NCBI GenBank assembly: GCA_033807775.1
Contig: CM066313.1
Location: 63,038,484 to 63,102,483 of the forward strand
Reading direction: 5' to 3'
DNA length: 64,000 bases
From: Saussurea involucrata
Lineage: Eukaryota; Streptophyta; Magnoliopsida; Asterales; Asteraceae
Shown: one piece after another, positions 47,137 to 57,385 of the stretch
Layout: every line of letters begins with the position of its first letter
Position numbering within the stretch: position 1 is the first letter of the stretch
Translations under genes and position numbers: made by a program
The notes under the pieces: generated by a model
Seen by the model: the letters and a program-made list of their open reading frames with translations, nothing else
The model's database searches: none
What the model was told of the DNA's origin: nothing

Positions 47137-47735
47137 ATTGTAATCGTTTTGTCAATACCTTCGAAATGAGCTCAATATTGAATATTTTTGGATTTAATTA
47201 TATTATTAAATATTATAAATATATACGAATTAATGTGTCGTGATTAGTATGGGATTTGTTGAAATTAGTATGGGATTTGATACAAATAATCACTAAATTG
47301 TCATGATTTTCTTTTTGCAATTTCATATCAATTTTTACTTCAAAGTCGAATTATTTCGACGAATTACAATTCTATCAAATTCCATTCTGTCAACGAAACA
47401 CCCTTAGAATTATCATAAGAGATTTAATTACTTGGAAAAAAATATCACTTATCAACTGACTTTTGGATTATGAGTTCGAACATTTTTCAAAAATATAAAT
47501 ATGCAATTATTGTGTATTCGTTTGATAAATTCATTTAGTAACGACATTTATAATAGGTATCAAACTTAATAGACATATTTTTATCTTCAAGATAATATTC
47601 CCTATTTGTGAAATTTTTGTTTTCTTTTTATCAATTATTGTATGTGTCACAAAATTATTCAACAACTATTAAACATCAAATAATTAACTTAAAACACAAA
47701 TTTAATCGTCGCGCAACGGACGAGCCAAAGACTAG

Positions 47736-47768
<33 letters not shown>

Positions 47769-47781
47769 GAATATTAAACAA

Positions 47782-48130
47782 GGGAAATTAATTAAAATAC
47801 CCCAAGTTTGAAGTTGACTTACCAAAATACCCTAAAAAATTAATTTCTTACCAAAATGCCCTTTTTCCCCGCGATCGTGGGCAGGGACCAATTGTGAAAT
47901 TTTTGCAAGATATATTTACACTTTCATTCCCTGGCCCCCGCGATCGAGGCCCGCGGTGGCCCGCTATGGGGACTAAAAGTGTAAATAATCTTGCAAAATT
48001 TTACACTTTCAGTCCCTGCCTGCTATAGAGGGCTCCCTCCGCGGAAAAAAGGGCATTTTGGTAAGAAATTAATTTTTTGGGGTATTTTGATAACTCACTT
48101 TCAAACTTGGGGTATTTTAATTAATTTCCC
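47782..48130. mobile_element. MULE-type MITE (349 bp), 9-bp TSD
   Basis: Perfect inverted ends starting GGGAAATTAATTAAAATACC and continuing CCAAGTTT, flanked by ATTAAACAA at 47773-47781 and 48131-48139. The interior has inverted TTTTGGTAAGAAATTAATTT arms and a GC-rich centre with CCGCGATCG. Confidence 0.87.
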
Positions 48131-48139
48131 ATTAAACAA

Positions 48140-48384
48140 TACTTGTTAAATAAAAAAACGTTTCCTACCTTTCTTTTCCACGGATGGAGATTATTGTAAT
48201 TTATTTATTTTTACAATTCTCTTTTTAGAGTTTTAATACCTTGGTTGACTCCAACCCTTATTAGCAGCCGCCATATACGTCTTCACCTTCTCCACACAAG
48301 AATGAATATATGATCTAGAATTGAAGGTATCTTCTCAGAGATTTTCGGACGAGCAATGATATGCTTCTACAAGATTTTAAGGTC
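48140..48384 (+). other. Probable upstream region of the TNPA-like gene, split by element B
   Basis: 245 bp that, once element B is removed, joins 55816-56000 and lies just upstream of the TNPA-like ATG. It is likely promoter or 5' UTR. No TATA box can be fixed with confidence. Confidence 0.4.
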
Positions 48385-48389
48385 GAGTT

Positions 48390-49720
48390 TGATAACGCCA
48401 CTTTTTGGCGTTATTTTCTGTTCTTAAACCAACGAGATTGGCTTTTATTCAAGTAAAAAGGCGGGTATTTTACGGTTTATTGAGTAATTTACGCAGGTTA
48501 TATAAAAGGCGGCATTCCTCGGAAAAAGAAGCTAAAAAGAGCCCAAAAATGAGTCAAAACGAAGCCTAACGGGAGCCCAAAACCCAAACCCAAAACCCAC
48601 GACCGAACCAGGACCCGAACCGCGAACCAGAAAACGACCCACGCAGCTAATTGGACACGCGCGACTTACCACGCGACTTGCAAGTCGCGTGGCAAGTGGC
48701 GTAACCCACTGTTTCGCGTTTTTCAGCTACAAAATCCGATTTTAGGTCACTTTTTCGGTATCCAACTTTCGGCAGACGACCAGGGGCGTTTTTGGGGCGA
48801 TTTCCGGCGACTTTTCGGAGCTCTCGGAGTCACGTTAGAGGGCCGATCACGGAGACAATCATCACGGAACGTAGATACGAGCACGATTGAAGGGAGTTCA
48901 TCACGTTCTCTTTCATGTTTTTAATCTTTCGCGTTACCATGTTTACATACGTAGTTTCATCTTTCTCTCTTGACATGAACTAACCGGTTCGTGTTGGGGG
49001 TTGGAATGAATTCGGTTTATAAAGCATGTAACCAAATGATTTGAACTTTTATTGGTTTTTCCTTAATTAATGAAGCATGTGATTTTGGGTTTAATGCCTT
49101 TGAAAGTCTAGCTAGCTTTTAATTGATTTATTATTTTCAGTTGAGTTCGAGAGAATTAACCGTTAAATAGAACTAGGAATTGCATGCCTAAGACGATAAA
49201 TCAGTGATAGAGATATACTGAATAAGTCTTAGTCCCAATTAAACCGTTAGGTTGATATCGAGAGATAAAATCTAGCCAATTTAACATATTAATGTGTTTT
49301 GGAATCCATAAGTGAGATCGAGAGATTACATTTATCCTTTTCAAAATAAAACCCGTTGTGGCTTGAAAGAGAACAACGGTGACTTTAAAAGATTTGGGAA
49401 TCATTAAGAGGATAAACTGGTAATTGTTTGGGTTGTTTGTGTGCATGTGTAGAATCGGAGGATTTCCAACCCTCAACTTTTCTCTCTATCGAAGTTCCTA
49501 ATTTGTTCTTTGCTTTGTTTGCGTTTAAGTTATGATTTGCTAGAATTTAGTTTAAAACCCATCTTCCAAATTCGACAGTCTAGTTAATAAAGCTTATAGT
49601 AATTGTGATACTTAGTTCCTAGTTCCCCGTGATTCGATACTCGTACTTTCCAAGTACTATTACTTGACTTCGACCCGTACACTTGCGGTTAGATTCGCGG
49701 GGTGTCAAAACCCCGTGTCA
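48390..49720 (+). repeat. 5' LTR of element B (1,331 bp)
   Basis: Runs TGATAACGCCAC to CCCCGTGTCA. It has a hairpin at the very start (ATAACGCCA/TGGCGTTAT, 48392-48414), a TATA box TATATAAA at 48499-48506 and a perfect 24-bp palindrome at 48669-48692 (half site CCACGCGACTTG). It lacks 16 and 10 bp present in the 3' LTR. Confidence 0.92.
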
Positions 49721-49726
49721 AGTTTT

Positions 49727-49744
49727 TGGCGCCGTTGCCGGGGA
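49727..49744 (+). other. Primer binding site of element B (tRNA-Asp)
   Basis: TGGCGCCGTTGCCGGGGA begins 6 bases after the LTR. It is complementary to the 3' end of plant tRNA-Asp, the primer typical of Athila elements. Confidence 0.88.
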
Positions 49745-49882
49745 ACTAGTTGTAGTTAATAGCACTACCGTCTATAAGCATTATTAGATTGGACATTTCT
49801 TTTTATTTCGTGTTTTATTTCATCACTTTCAGTTTTTGGATTACTGACTTTGTTTTCTTTCTTTTTAGGTACCACTTGGTTT

Positions 49883-52231
49883 ATGCCAAGGACGGCCCGA
49901 GGGAAGGGAATCGAACAATTTGATCCGGAGATCGAAAGAACCGCTCGTCGGCTGCGCAAGGAAGCTAAAGTTAAAGGAAATCTAAAGTTCGAGATGTCCG
50001 ACGACGAGAGACCTCCACGTAATGATCCCCACCGCAATAATCCACCACCACCTCCGGAAAGAGTTCCGATGCGGTCATTTGCCGATCCTAATGTGGCGGC
50101 CGCACGGATAGGCATCCAACCGCCCGCCACCGCAGCAAACTACTTCGAGCTCAAACCGAGTACCATTGTCATGGTACAACAGAATCAATATGGAGGAGCG
50201 CCGACTGAAGATCCTCATGCACACCTCCGTGCATTCGAGAGGATCTGTAACACATTCAAGATCAATGGCATGAACGAGGATGCCATCAAGCTGAGGTTAT
50301 TCGGGTTCTCTCTCAAAGGCCGAGCCGAGACATGGACCGAGAGCATCCAACCAGATTCGATCACGACTTGGGCACAATTGAAAGCAACCTTCCTACAGAA
50401 ATTTTTCCCACATAGTCGGACCGCCCAACTCATGGTGGAGATCACCCATTTTGCTCAATGGGATCAAGAAACGCTGTATGAGGCGTGGGAACGTTACAAG
50501 GACATGATCAAGAAGTGTCCTCATCATGGGCTACAAGGCTGGGTAATCATCCAGACTTTCTTCAGTGGTCTTCACCCGCAATTCAAGAACGACATCACAG
50601 CTGCGGCGGGTGGAGCATTGATGGATAGATCATACGAGGAAGCGTGCGAACTGATTGAAAACTTGGCCGAGCATAGCTTTTCTACACCGAGATCAGCCGT
50701 TAGAAAAGTAGCAAGTGTCCAAGAGAGTAACGAGCTAAATGAACTGAAAGCTCAACTGGCTGTCATCACAAATCGGCTGAATGGTGGAAATCTTCAAGAA
50801 CCTGATCAGGTTCATTTTGTGGCAAACCGAAACCAACCGAGAAACGATCCTTTCTCGAACACGTATAACGAAGGGTGGAAAAAGCACCCAAATCTTTCAT
50901 GGAGTCAACCCGACCAACAACAGCCAGGTAATTTTTCTAACTCTTCTCAATTTTCTAATTCTAATAATGTGTATCGTCCTCCAGGTTTCTACCAAAGGAA
51001 TGAAGGACCATCCGGGGAGAAGAAGCCGGGACTCGAGGACATGATGATGAAGTTCATGTCTAAAATGGACAATACAGTCGGGGGATTAGCAACTACAGTC
51101 GAGGGATTAGTCAGCACAATCAACACTGTCAAGGCGGCTACCGAGCAAAACACCGCCGCCATCAAGATCCTCGAGAGGCAAGTGGGGCAGATTTCTGAGA
51201 CCCTGCAAAACCGAGCCCCCGGGAAACTTCCAAGTCAACCCGAAAGACAAAACTGGGAGCATTGCAATGCCATTTTTCTGAGAAGTGGCAAGGAGTTGAT
51301 TAAAGATCCGGTAAGCAAGTCCTCACCAAAGGAAGCCAAGGAAGAGTTCGAGATGGTAAATCTGGAGGAGTTAGAGGCTGATAAAGAATCTGAGATGAAA
51401 GAGAAACCGGAAGATGAAGAGCCCAAGAAGAGTGAGCCGACCATCCCGAAGCAACCACCGGTCAAGCCAGTGGTACCCAAAGTGCCATATCCAAACAGAC
51501 TGAAAGCAAACAAGGACGATGTTAATTTTTATAAGTTTATCGATGTATTTAAAAAGTTAACAATTAATATCCCGTTTGCAGATGCGTTGGCACAAATGCC
51601 CTCTTACATGAAATTCATGAAAGAGATCCTATCAAAAAAGAGGGCACTTGATCACCAGGCCACCGTTGCACTCACTGAAGAGTGCAACGCGATTTTCCAG
51701 AATAAGCTGCCTCAAAAGCTTAAAGATCCAAGGAGTTTCTCGATTCCTATTCAAATTGGCAATTTCAATTTTAATAAGGTTCTATGTGATTTAGGGGCAA
51801 GTATTAATCTGATGCCTCTTTCTGTTTTTAGGAAAATCGGACTGGGTGAAGTGCAGCCAACGTACATGACGTTAAAGCTTGCGGATAGGTCAATCAGATA
51901 TCCTTACGGAGTGATTGAAGATGTGCTGATTAAAGTTGGGAAGTTTTACTTCCCAGTAGACTTCGTGGTGATCGATATAGACGAAGATGAAGAGGTTCCA
52001 CTCATATTGGGACGATCATTTTTGGCCACGAGTCGGGCGTTGATTGACATGGAGGAAGGAGAGATCACGTTCAGAGTCGGCGGTGAGAACGTGAGATTCA
52101 AGTTGCTAGAAAGAAGAGGAGGTCAGAGAGAAGAAGAAGGCGGAGCTGGTCATGGAAGACCATTTGTGAAAGAGTCCGCGGGGAATCGCAAGTGTGGGCG
52201 ATTCGAGTCTGCGGATACTGAGCCGAACTGA
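49883..52231 (+). CDS. Intact Athila-like Gag-protease polyprotein (782 aa)
   Basis: ATG at 49883 (MPRTARGKGIEQFD) follows a pyrimidine run ending TTTTTAG. The frame opens earlier, but only at non-ATG codons; the same Met is used in element A. Parts in order: basic N-terminus; MRSFADPNVAAARIGI (about 60-75); capsid-like core at about 109-240 (DPHAHLRAFERICNTFKING, LRLFGFSLKGRAETW, ATFLQKFFPHSRTAQL, FFSGLHPQFKNDI); a heptad-like segment near 285-303; an Asn/Gln/Ser-rich stretch; a second coiled segment (VKAATEQNTAAIKILERQVG); an acidic linker; protease at about 620-730 with LCDLGASINLMPLS and EVPLILGRSFLATSRALIDM. Athila proteases commonly show DLGA. There is no zinc knuckle. It would assemble particles but must borrow reverse transcriptase and integrase. 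Confidence 0.93.
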   Translation: MPRTARGKGIEQFDPEIERTARRLRKEAKVKGNLKFEMSDDERPPRNDPHRNNPPPPPERVPMRSFADPNVAAARIGIQPPATAANYFELKPSTIVMVQQNQYGGAPTEDPHAHLRAFERICNTFKINGMNEDAIKLRLFGFSLKGRAETWTESIQPDSITTWAQLKATFLQKFFPHSRTAQLMVEITHFAQWDQETLYEAWERYKDMIKKCPHHGLQGWVIIQTFFSGLHPQFKNDITAAAGGALMDRSYEEACELIENLAEHSFSTPRSAVRKVASVQESNELNELKAQLAVITNRLNGGNLQEPDQVHFVANRNQPRNDPFSNTYNEGWKKHPNLSWSQPDQQQPGNFSNSSQFSNSNNVYRPPGFYQRNEGPSGEKKPGLEDMMMKFMSKMDNTVGGLATTVEGLVSTINTVKAATEQNTAAIKILERQVGQISETLQNRAPGKLPSQPERQNWEHCNAIFLRSGKELIKDPVSKSSPKEAKEEFEMVNLEELEADKESEMKEKPEDEEPKKSEPTIPKQPPVKPVVPKVPYPNRLKANKDDVNFYKFIDVFKKLTINIPFADALAQMPSYMKFMKEILSKKRALDHQATVALTEECNAIFQNKLPQKLKDPRSFSIPIQIGNFNFNKVLCDLGASINLMPLSVFRKIGLGEVQPTYMTLKLADRSIRYPYGVIEDVLIKVGKFYFPVDFVVIDIDEDEEVPLILGRSFLATSRALIDMEEGEITFRVGGENVRFKLLERRGGQREEEGGAGHGRPFVKESAGNRKCGRFESADTEPN

Positions 52232-54453
52232 ACCCACATAGTCGTGCCACGACTTTAAATACGGCGCTGGGTGGGAGGCAACCCACCGAGGTTAGTTTTC
52301 GTTTATTAATTTTCTTCTTGTGTGTGTTTTAATTCCAGAAAAACCATAAAAATCGAAAAATTGAAAAAACCAAAAATAGCTGGAACAGGGACATACGCGA
52401 CTTTCCACGCGGTTTGCATACCGCGTGGTAAGCCGCGGGACCCTCTGTTTGGTTTTCTGAAACAGTGAGTTACGCGGGATGTTACGCGGCTTGCAAGCCG
52501 CGCAACAAACCGCGGGTGTCCCATGTTCATTTTTTTCGTGCAAATTTTTATTCCTTTCTTGTGTTGTGTGTTTCTATTTTCTTGCTTTCCTTTCGTCGTC
52601 TGTTTGTTTCTTTTGTGTGTGCATGCTCTCCCATCCTTCTCCAAATGTTCAATCTTTAAGAGAATCTCAGTCGGCCGGGAAAAACAGGTACGTTCTAAAT
52701 CTTTCTGCTAAACGAGTGGTGTATGATGTTTTAGTCGATTCTTAGTTACACGAGATGCATCAAACCTAAGTTTCACTTAGGTTTGGGGTGCCTCAAGTTT
52801 TTTTTCAACATCTTTACACACTCACTTTTGACCCTGTGCAAACCTCGGTTGCACCGAGGTTTGGGGTTGGCTTTTATTTGGCAAACCTAGGCCACGACCT
52901 AGGTTTGGGGTGCCCACTTTAGAAATTTTGGGTTTTCTTTTGCTTGCTATGTAATGCCTTGCCCGTCCTTTCGATAACTGTGATAACTGCACAATGATTG
53001 AGTCGCATCACCTACGACTTTGCTTGCACATTGGGGACAATGTGTGGGTAAGGTTTGGGGTTGCCCAATCGGGCCCAAGTTATGCACGTAGATTTCCTGC
53101 ACTTCTGAGTGTCTAGATCAAAGTAGCTAAAATTTTTGTTTTGAATGATTGAGACCGACCATTGTGGGAAGAATCTTGTGATAGTGACGTGACCGTTAGG
53201 GAAGGACCGGGAAAGGACATGACTAGGGACATTAGTGGAGACCACCCAATAGTGAGTTTTGAGCCTTGAAAAGACGTTCTTTCATTTCGAGGGATTCATA
53301 CACTAAATTCATATACACTTTTTCGAATTCCTTGTCGTGAATGTAGAATGATCTCGCTACATTATTGCATTGAGTAGCAAAGACGAACATCGGGATATTA
53401 GGTAAGGGTATAGTAGACCATACCGTGTGGACCTTAAGAAATGATTCCAGGCATTGTGTGTTTTGTGTTAACCCGTTTCAGCTATCGTTTTCCCTTTTAC
53501 CCTTAGTGTGTACACATAGCCCATTTGAAGCCAAACACTCACCGTATTTCTTTCTAAACCTATCATTTACCCTATAGCCAAAAGCCTTAGCCAACCCTTA
53601 TCCGAAAGTGTGTCAATTGGAAGCAGTGATGAACTAATAGAGATAGAGCATAAAAGAAAGAACTCCGGCCAGTCATGAGAATAAAACGGGTCAATGTAAC
53701 CCGAAAAATAGAAAAGAGGACCAAAGAAGTCCCAAAAAAAAACATGATAAAAATATACAGTTATTTAGATAATAGTTAGAGCTGCAAAATAAGAGAGTCA
53801 AAGCGACTCCAATAGTGACGAAAGGGGCCAAGTAAGCGAATGTAAAACAACGAGAGTTCAGGAATTGCCAACGATTGACCCACCGAGGATTGTTGATCCT
53901 TTTTACCCGTCATTTCTTAGCCTTAACCTTAGCCCCATTACAACCCGTGTAAAGACCTGGATGATCTTTTGGAAAATGTGATTACGATTTACGACTACCT
54001 TTACTGATATTCCCTGTCTTGCTATTTGATTCTTTCTGAGATCAAAATTTTGGACATTTGTGCGTCTTTCTTTAGAGTTGTCATGACATTTGCGTATTCT
54101 TGCACATAACCTCCTTAAACATGACAACACGAGCGATAACCTAGGTTTGAGTGCAAAGAGAGTATCCCATGAGGTAGGGTCGAGGCGAAATGTTTTCCCT
54201 AGCATGTCTGGACTTAGTCTAATCCTAATGTAATCGGAACGGTCACGAGTTCAACTCCCAATAGAAGGTCATAGATCGGACAAATTAAAGAATGAGGCGA
54301 GAGTGAGATAGATATTCACGGGTATGGGAAATCACCGATGCATCACTTGGTACCGATTGGAATTGTGCAGTCATTACTAAATTCACTATGTGCTTTGATT
54401 CTATTTTTATCGCTAATTTGCTTGGGGACAAGCAACGCTCGGTTTGGGGTTGT
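52232..54453 (+). other. Noncoding 3' internal region of element B with hairpin modules
   Basis: It has no coding region. Just after the stop come the inverted repeats GTCGTGCCACGAC and GGGTGGGAGGCAACCCACC, usual after Athila gag-pol. Three stem-loops each run straight into TTTGGGGT: 52763-52783, 52841-52861 and 52883-52906. A fourth TTTGGGGTTGCCC sits at 53053. The tract GGTTTGGGGTTGT (54441-54453) touches the 3' LTR and serves as the polypurine-like primer. The same modules are conserved in element A. Confidence 0.8.
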
Positions 54454-55810
54454 TGATAACGCCACTTTTTGGCGTTATTTTCGGTTCTCAAACCAACGAG
54501 ATTGGCTTGTATTCAAGTAAAAAGGCGGGTATTTTACGGTTTATTGAGTAATTTATGCAGGTTATATAAAAGGCGGCATTCCTCGAAAAAAGAAGCTAAA
54601 AAGAGCCCAAAACGAGTCAAAACGAAGCCTAACGGGAGCCCAAAAGCCAAGCCCAAAACCCACGACCGAACCAGGACCCGAACCGCGAACCAGAAAACGA
54701 CCCACACAGCTAATTGGACACGCGCGACTTACCACGCGACTTGCAAGTCGCGTGGCAAGTGGCGTAACCCACTGTTTCGCGTTTTTCAGCTACAAAATCC
54801 GATTTTAGGTCACTTTTTCGGTATCCAACTTTCGGCAGACGACCAGGGGCGATTTTGGGGCGATTTCCGGCGACTTTTCGGAGCTCTCGGAGTCACGTTA
54901 GAGGTCCGATCACGGAGACAATCATCACGGAACGTAGATACGAGCACGATTGAAGGGAGTTCATCACGTTCTCTTTCATGTTTTTAATCTTTCGCGTTAC
55001 CATGTTTACATACGTAGTTTCATCTTTCTCTCTTGTGTTTGAATCCACCGCCGACATGAACTAACCGGTTCGTGTTGGGGGTTGGAATGAATTCGGTTTA
55101 TAAAGCATGTAACCAAATGATTTGAACTTTTATTGGTTTTTCCTTAATTAATGAAGCATGTGATTTTGGGTTTAATGCCTTTGAAAGTCTAGCTAGCTTT
55201 TAATTGATTTATTATTTTCAGTTGAGTTCGAGAGAATTAACTGTTAAATAGAACTAGGAATTGCATGCCTAAGACGATAAATCAGTGATAGAGATATACT
55301 GAATAAGTCTTAGTCCCAATTAAACCGTTAGGTTGATATCGAGAGATAAAATCTAGCCAATTTAACATAAATCGAGTACTTAATGTGTTTTGGAATCCAT
55401 AAGTGAGATCGAGAGATTACATTTATCCTTTTCAAAATAAAACCCGTTGTGGCTTGAAAGAGAACAACGGTGACTTTAAAAGATTTGGGAATCATTAAGA
55501 GGATAAACTGGTAATTGTTTGGGTTGTTTGTGTGCATGTGTAGAATCGGAGGATTTCCAACCCTCAACTTTTTCTCTATCGAAGTTCCTAATTTGTTCTT
55601 TGCTTTGTTTGCGTTTAAGTTATGATTTGCTAGAATTTAGTTTAAAACCCATCTTCCAAATTCGACAGTCTAGTTAATAAAGCTTATAGTAATTGTGATA
55701 CTTAGTTCCTAGTTCCCCGTGATTCGATACTCGTACTTTCCAAGTACTATTACTTGACTTCGACCCGTACACTTGCGGTTAGATTCGCGGGGTGTCAAAA
55801 CCCCGTGTCA
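54454..55810 (+). repeat. 3' LTR of element B (1,357 bp)
   Basis: Same ends and motifs as the 5' LTR, with two short additional blocks near 55036-55051 and 55370-55380. The palindrome is at 54732-54755. GAGTT follows. Confidence 0.92.
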
Positions 55811-55815
55811 GAGTT

Positions 55816-56000
55816 GAATGTATCTCTTAGATTATCGGATGCAAAAATGGTATGTTTCTCTACAAAATTGGGGCGGGAATGTTACCGCGTTATTGAACCC
55901 TAAAAACCCAAATCTTTTTATTTCTTGTGTTCTACTCTATTCAAGCATAAATCTTTTTCTCGACTATTTCTTCTAGCATAATTCTGTCTCTCTGTTCTTT
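55816..56000 (+). promoter_or_regulatory. Leader of the TNPA-like gene
   Basis: 185 bp, pyrimidine-rich toward the start codon (TCTTCTAGCATAATTCTGTC, TCTCTGTTC). Element B is inserted at its left edge, so the native promoter (48140-48389) is now 7.4 kb away. Confidence 0.5.
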
Positions 56001-56279
56001 ATGGAAAAACCAGTGAATTCAAATGGGGACGACTCTGATTACGAGGATGATGGGCTTGAGCGTGAAGAAGGCAGTGAAGATGTTGAGGAAGAACTTGAAT
56101 CTGATAGCAATGGTGATGATGAGCATGGTAATTCTTCATTTAGACCTTGTTGTTGGTTTAATTATTTTTAGTTTGTAGTTTCATCACACAAGAGCTCAAT
56201 TTATATGAATATTAAAATTACAAATCTGATACGTTAATTTATCAAGTATAAGAACTATTTTATCAATCAACTATGATTA

Positions 56280-56990
56280 AGAGGCTCTTATGATATATTC
56301 CAAAATGAAATATGGTTGTTTTTTATTGTTCACAATGAAATTAGGGCGTTGAATGATTAAGGGAGGCCCAAGATGCAAAATCATTTAGAGGGTTTTAAAA
56401 CCATTAAGAGGGAGATTTTTTTTTGCCAAACAAGATTCATCTCTTAATGATTCAGAGGTTTCCTCTTAATGGAATTATTAAGAGGTTGCCTCTTAATGGA
56501 ACTATTAAGAGGTAAACAAACAACCCCTTAGATTCTATCTTTAGAACATGATTACTAACAGGTCTTATTTGGCAAAATAAACATTTGCCTCTTAATGATT
56601 CTAAAATCCTCTCAATGATTTCTAATCTTGGACCTCCCTTAACCATTCAGTGCCCCAATTTCATTCTGAACAATTACCAAACAATCATATTTCATTTTGC
56701 ACTATATCATAAGAGTCTTTTAATCATTTTGTCCACTTAATTATTCTGCACCAATTTGAAAGCCACTTAATTATAGTAAATTGAGTTTTATTATAATCCA
56801 AGTGAATCGATTGAGAGAAATGATCCATTAAGGTTAATTCATTGTGAACAATAAGAGGCAAATAAGAGGATGGTTTACCTCTTTACAATAAGAAGACGTT
56901 AAGAGATAAGTGGCTCTGCTGAATGGCCCTACCTCTTAATGAATCAGACATAAGAGGCTAATAAGAGCTTTTTTCTAAAAACAAACAAGA
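56280..56990. repeat. MITE remnants in intron 1 of the TNPA-like gene
   Basis: TTAATGGAACTATTAAGAGG and CCTCTTAATGATT motifs recur, as does ATCTTTAGAACATGATTACT. These are inverted relatives of the repeats at 40400-40985 next to the transposase gene. Clear ends and target duplications were not found. Confidence 0.65.
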
Positions 56991-57106
56991 TCTACACAGT
57001 TTAATGTGTGTGGCTGTGTTAAAACACTGGATTTCTTTGCTAACATAAGTGCTTAACAAATTACAAATTTACATTAACATTATGTTAACGGTATAAGTTG
57101 TAGCCC

Positions 57107-57385
57107 CATTTCCAGCCGCTATTTCTGCCTATTTCCATCCCTGCTTCGTTTCAGCCCCGTTTCAGCCCCATTTAGCCCTGTTCCAGCCCCAATCTCTGCC
57201 CATTTCCAGCCTTGTTCCTGCTCCATTTCAGCCCCATTTCAGCCCTGTTTCAGCCCCGTTTCAACCTCATTTCCAGCCTCGTTTCAGCCCCGTTCCAGCC
57301 CCATTTCCAGCCATGTTCCCGCTTCATTTCAGCTCCATTTCCAGCCCTGTTCCGACACTGTTTCAGCCCCATTTCAGCGCCTATC
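57107..57385. repeat. Minisatellite of TTTCAGCCCC units in intron 1
   Basis: About 20 degenerate copies of a 12-14 bp unit such as CCATTTCAGCCC or CGTTTCAGCCC. It is strongly strand-biased for C and T, unlike the AT-rich surroundings. Confidence 0.78.

Larger units (their letters stand above)
45985..47735 (+). mobile_element. Helitron-like non-autonomous element (with nested hAT MITE)
   Basis: Starts TCTATACATATAATAAATGA after an A. Ends CGTCGCGCAACGGACGAGCC, a short stem-loop (CGTC/GACG), then AAAGACTAG before a T. TC at the 5' end, a hairpin then CTAG at the 3' end and insertion between A and T are Helitron features. No Rep/helicase gene is present. The core is interrupted by the hAT MITE at 46313-47136. 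Confidence 0.6.
48390..55810 (+). mobile_element. Athila-like element B, gag-protease only, young
   Basis: LTRs 48390-49720 and 54454-55810, target duplication GAGTT (48385-48389, 55811-55815), total 7,421 bp. It has a PBS of tRNA-Asp type, one intact gag-protease ORF, then 2.2 kb of noncoding DNA with hairpins and a polypurine-like tract. RT, RNase H and integrase are absent. The LTRs match almost base for base apart from two gaps totalling 26 bp, so the copy is recent. This agrees with the class of LTR elements that keep only gag (TR-GAG-like), here with protease. Confidence 0.93.
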
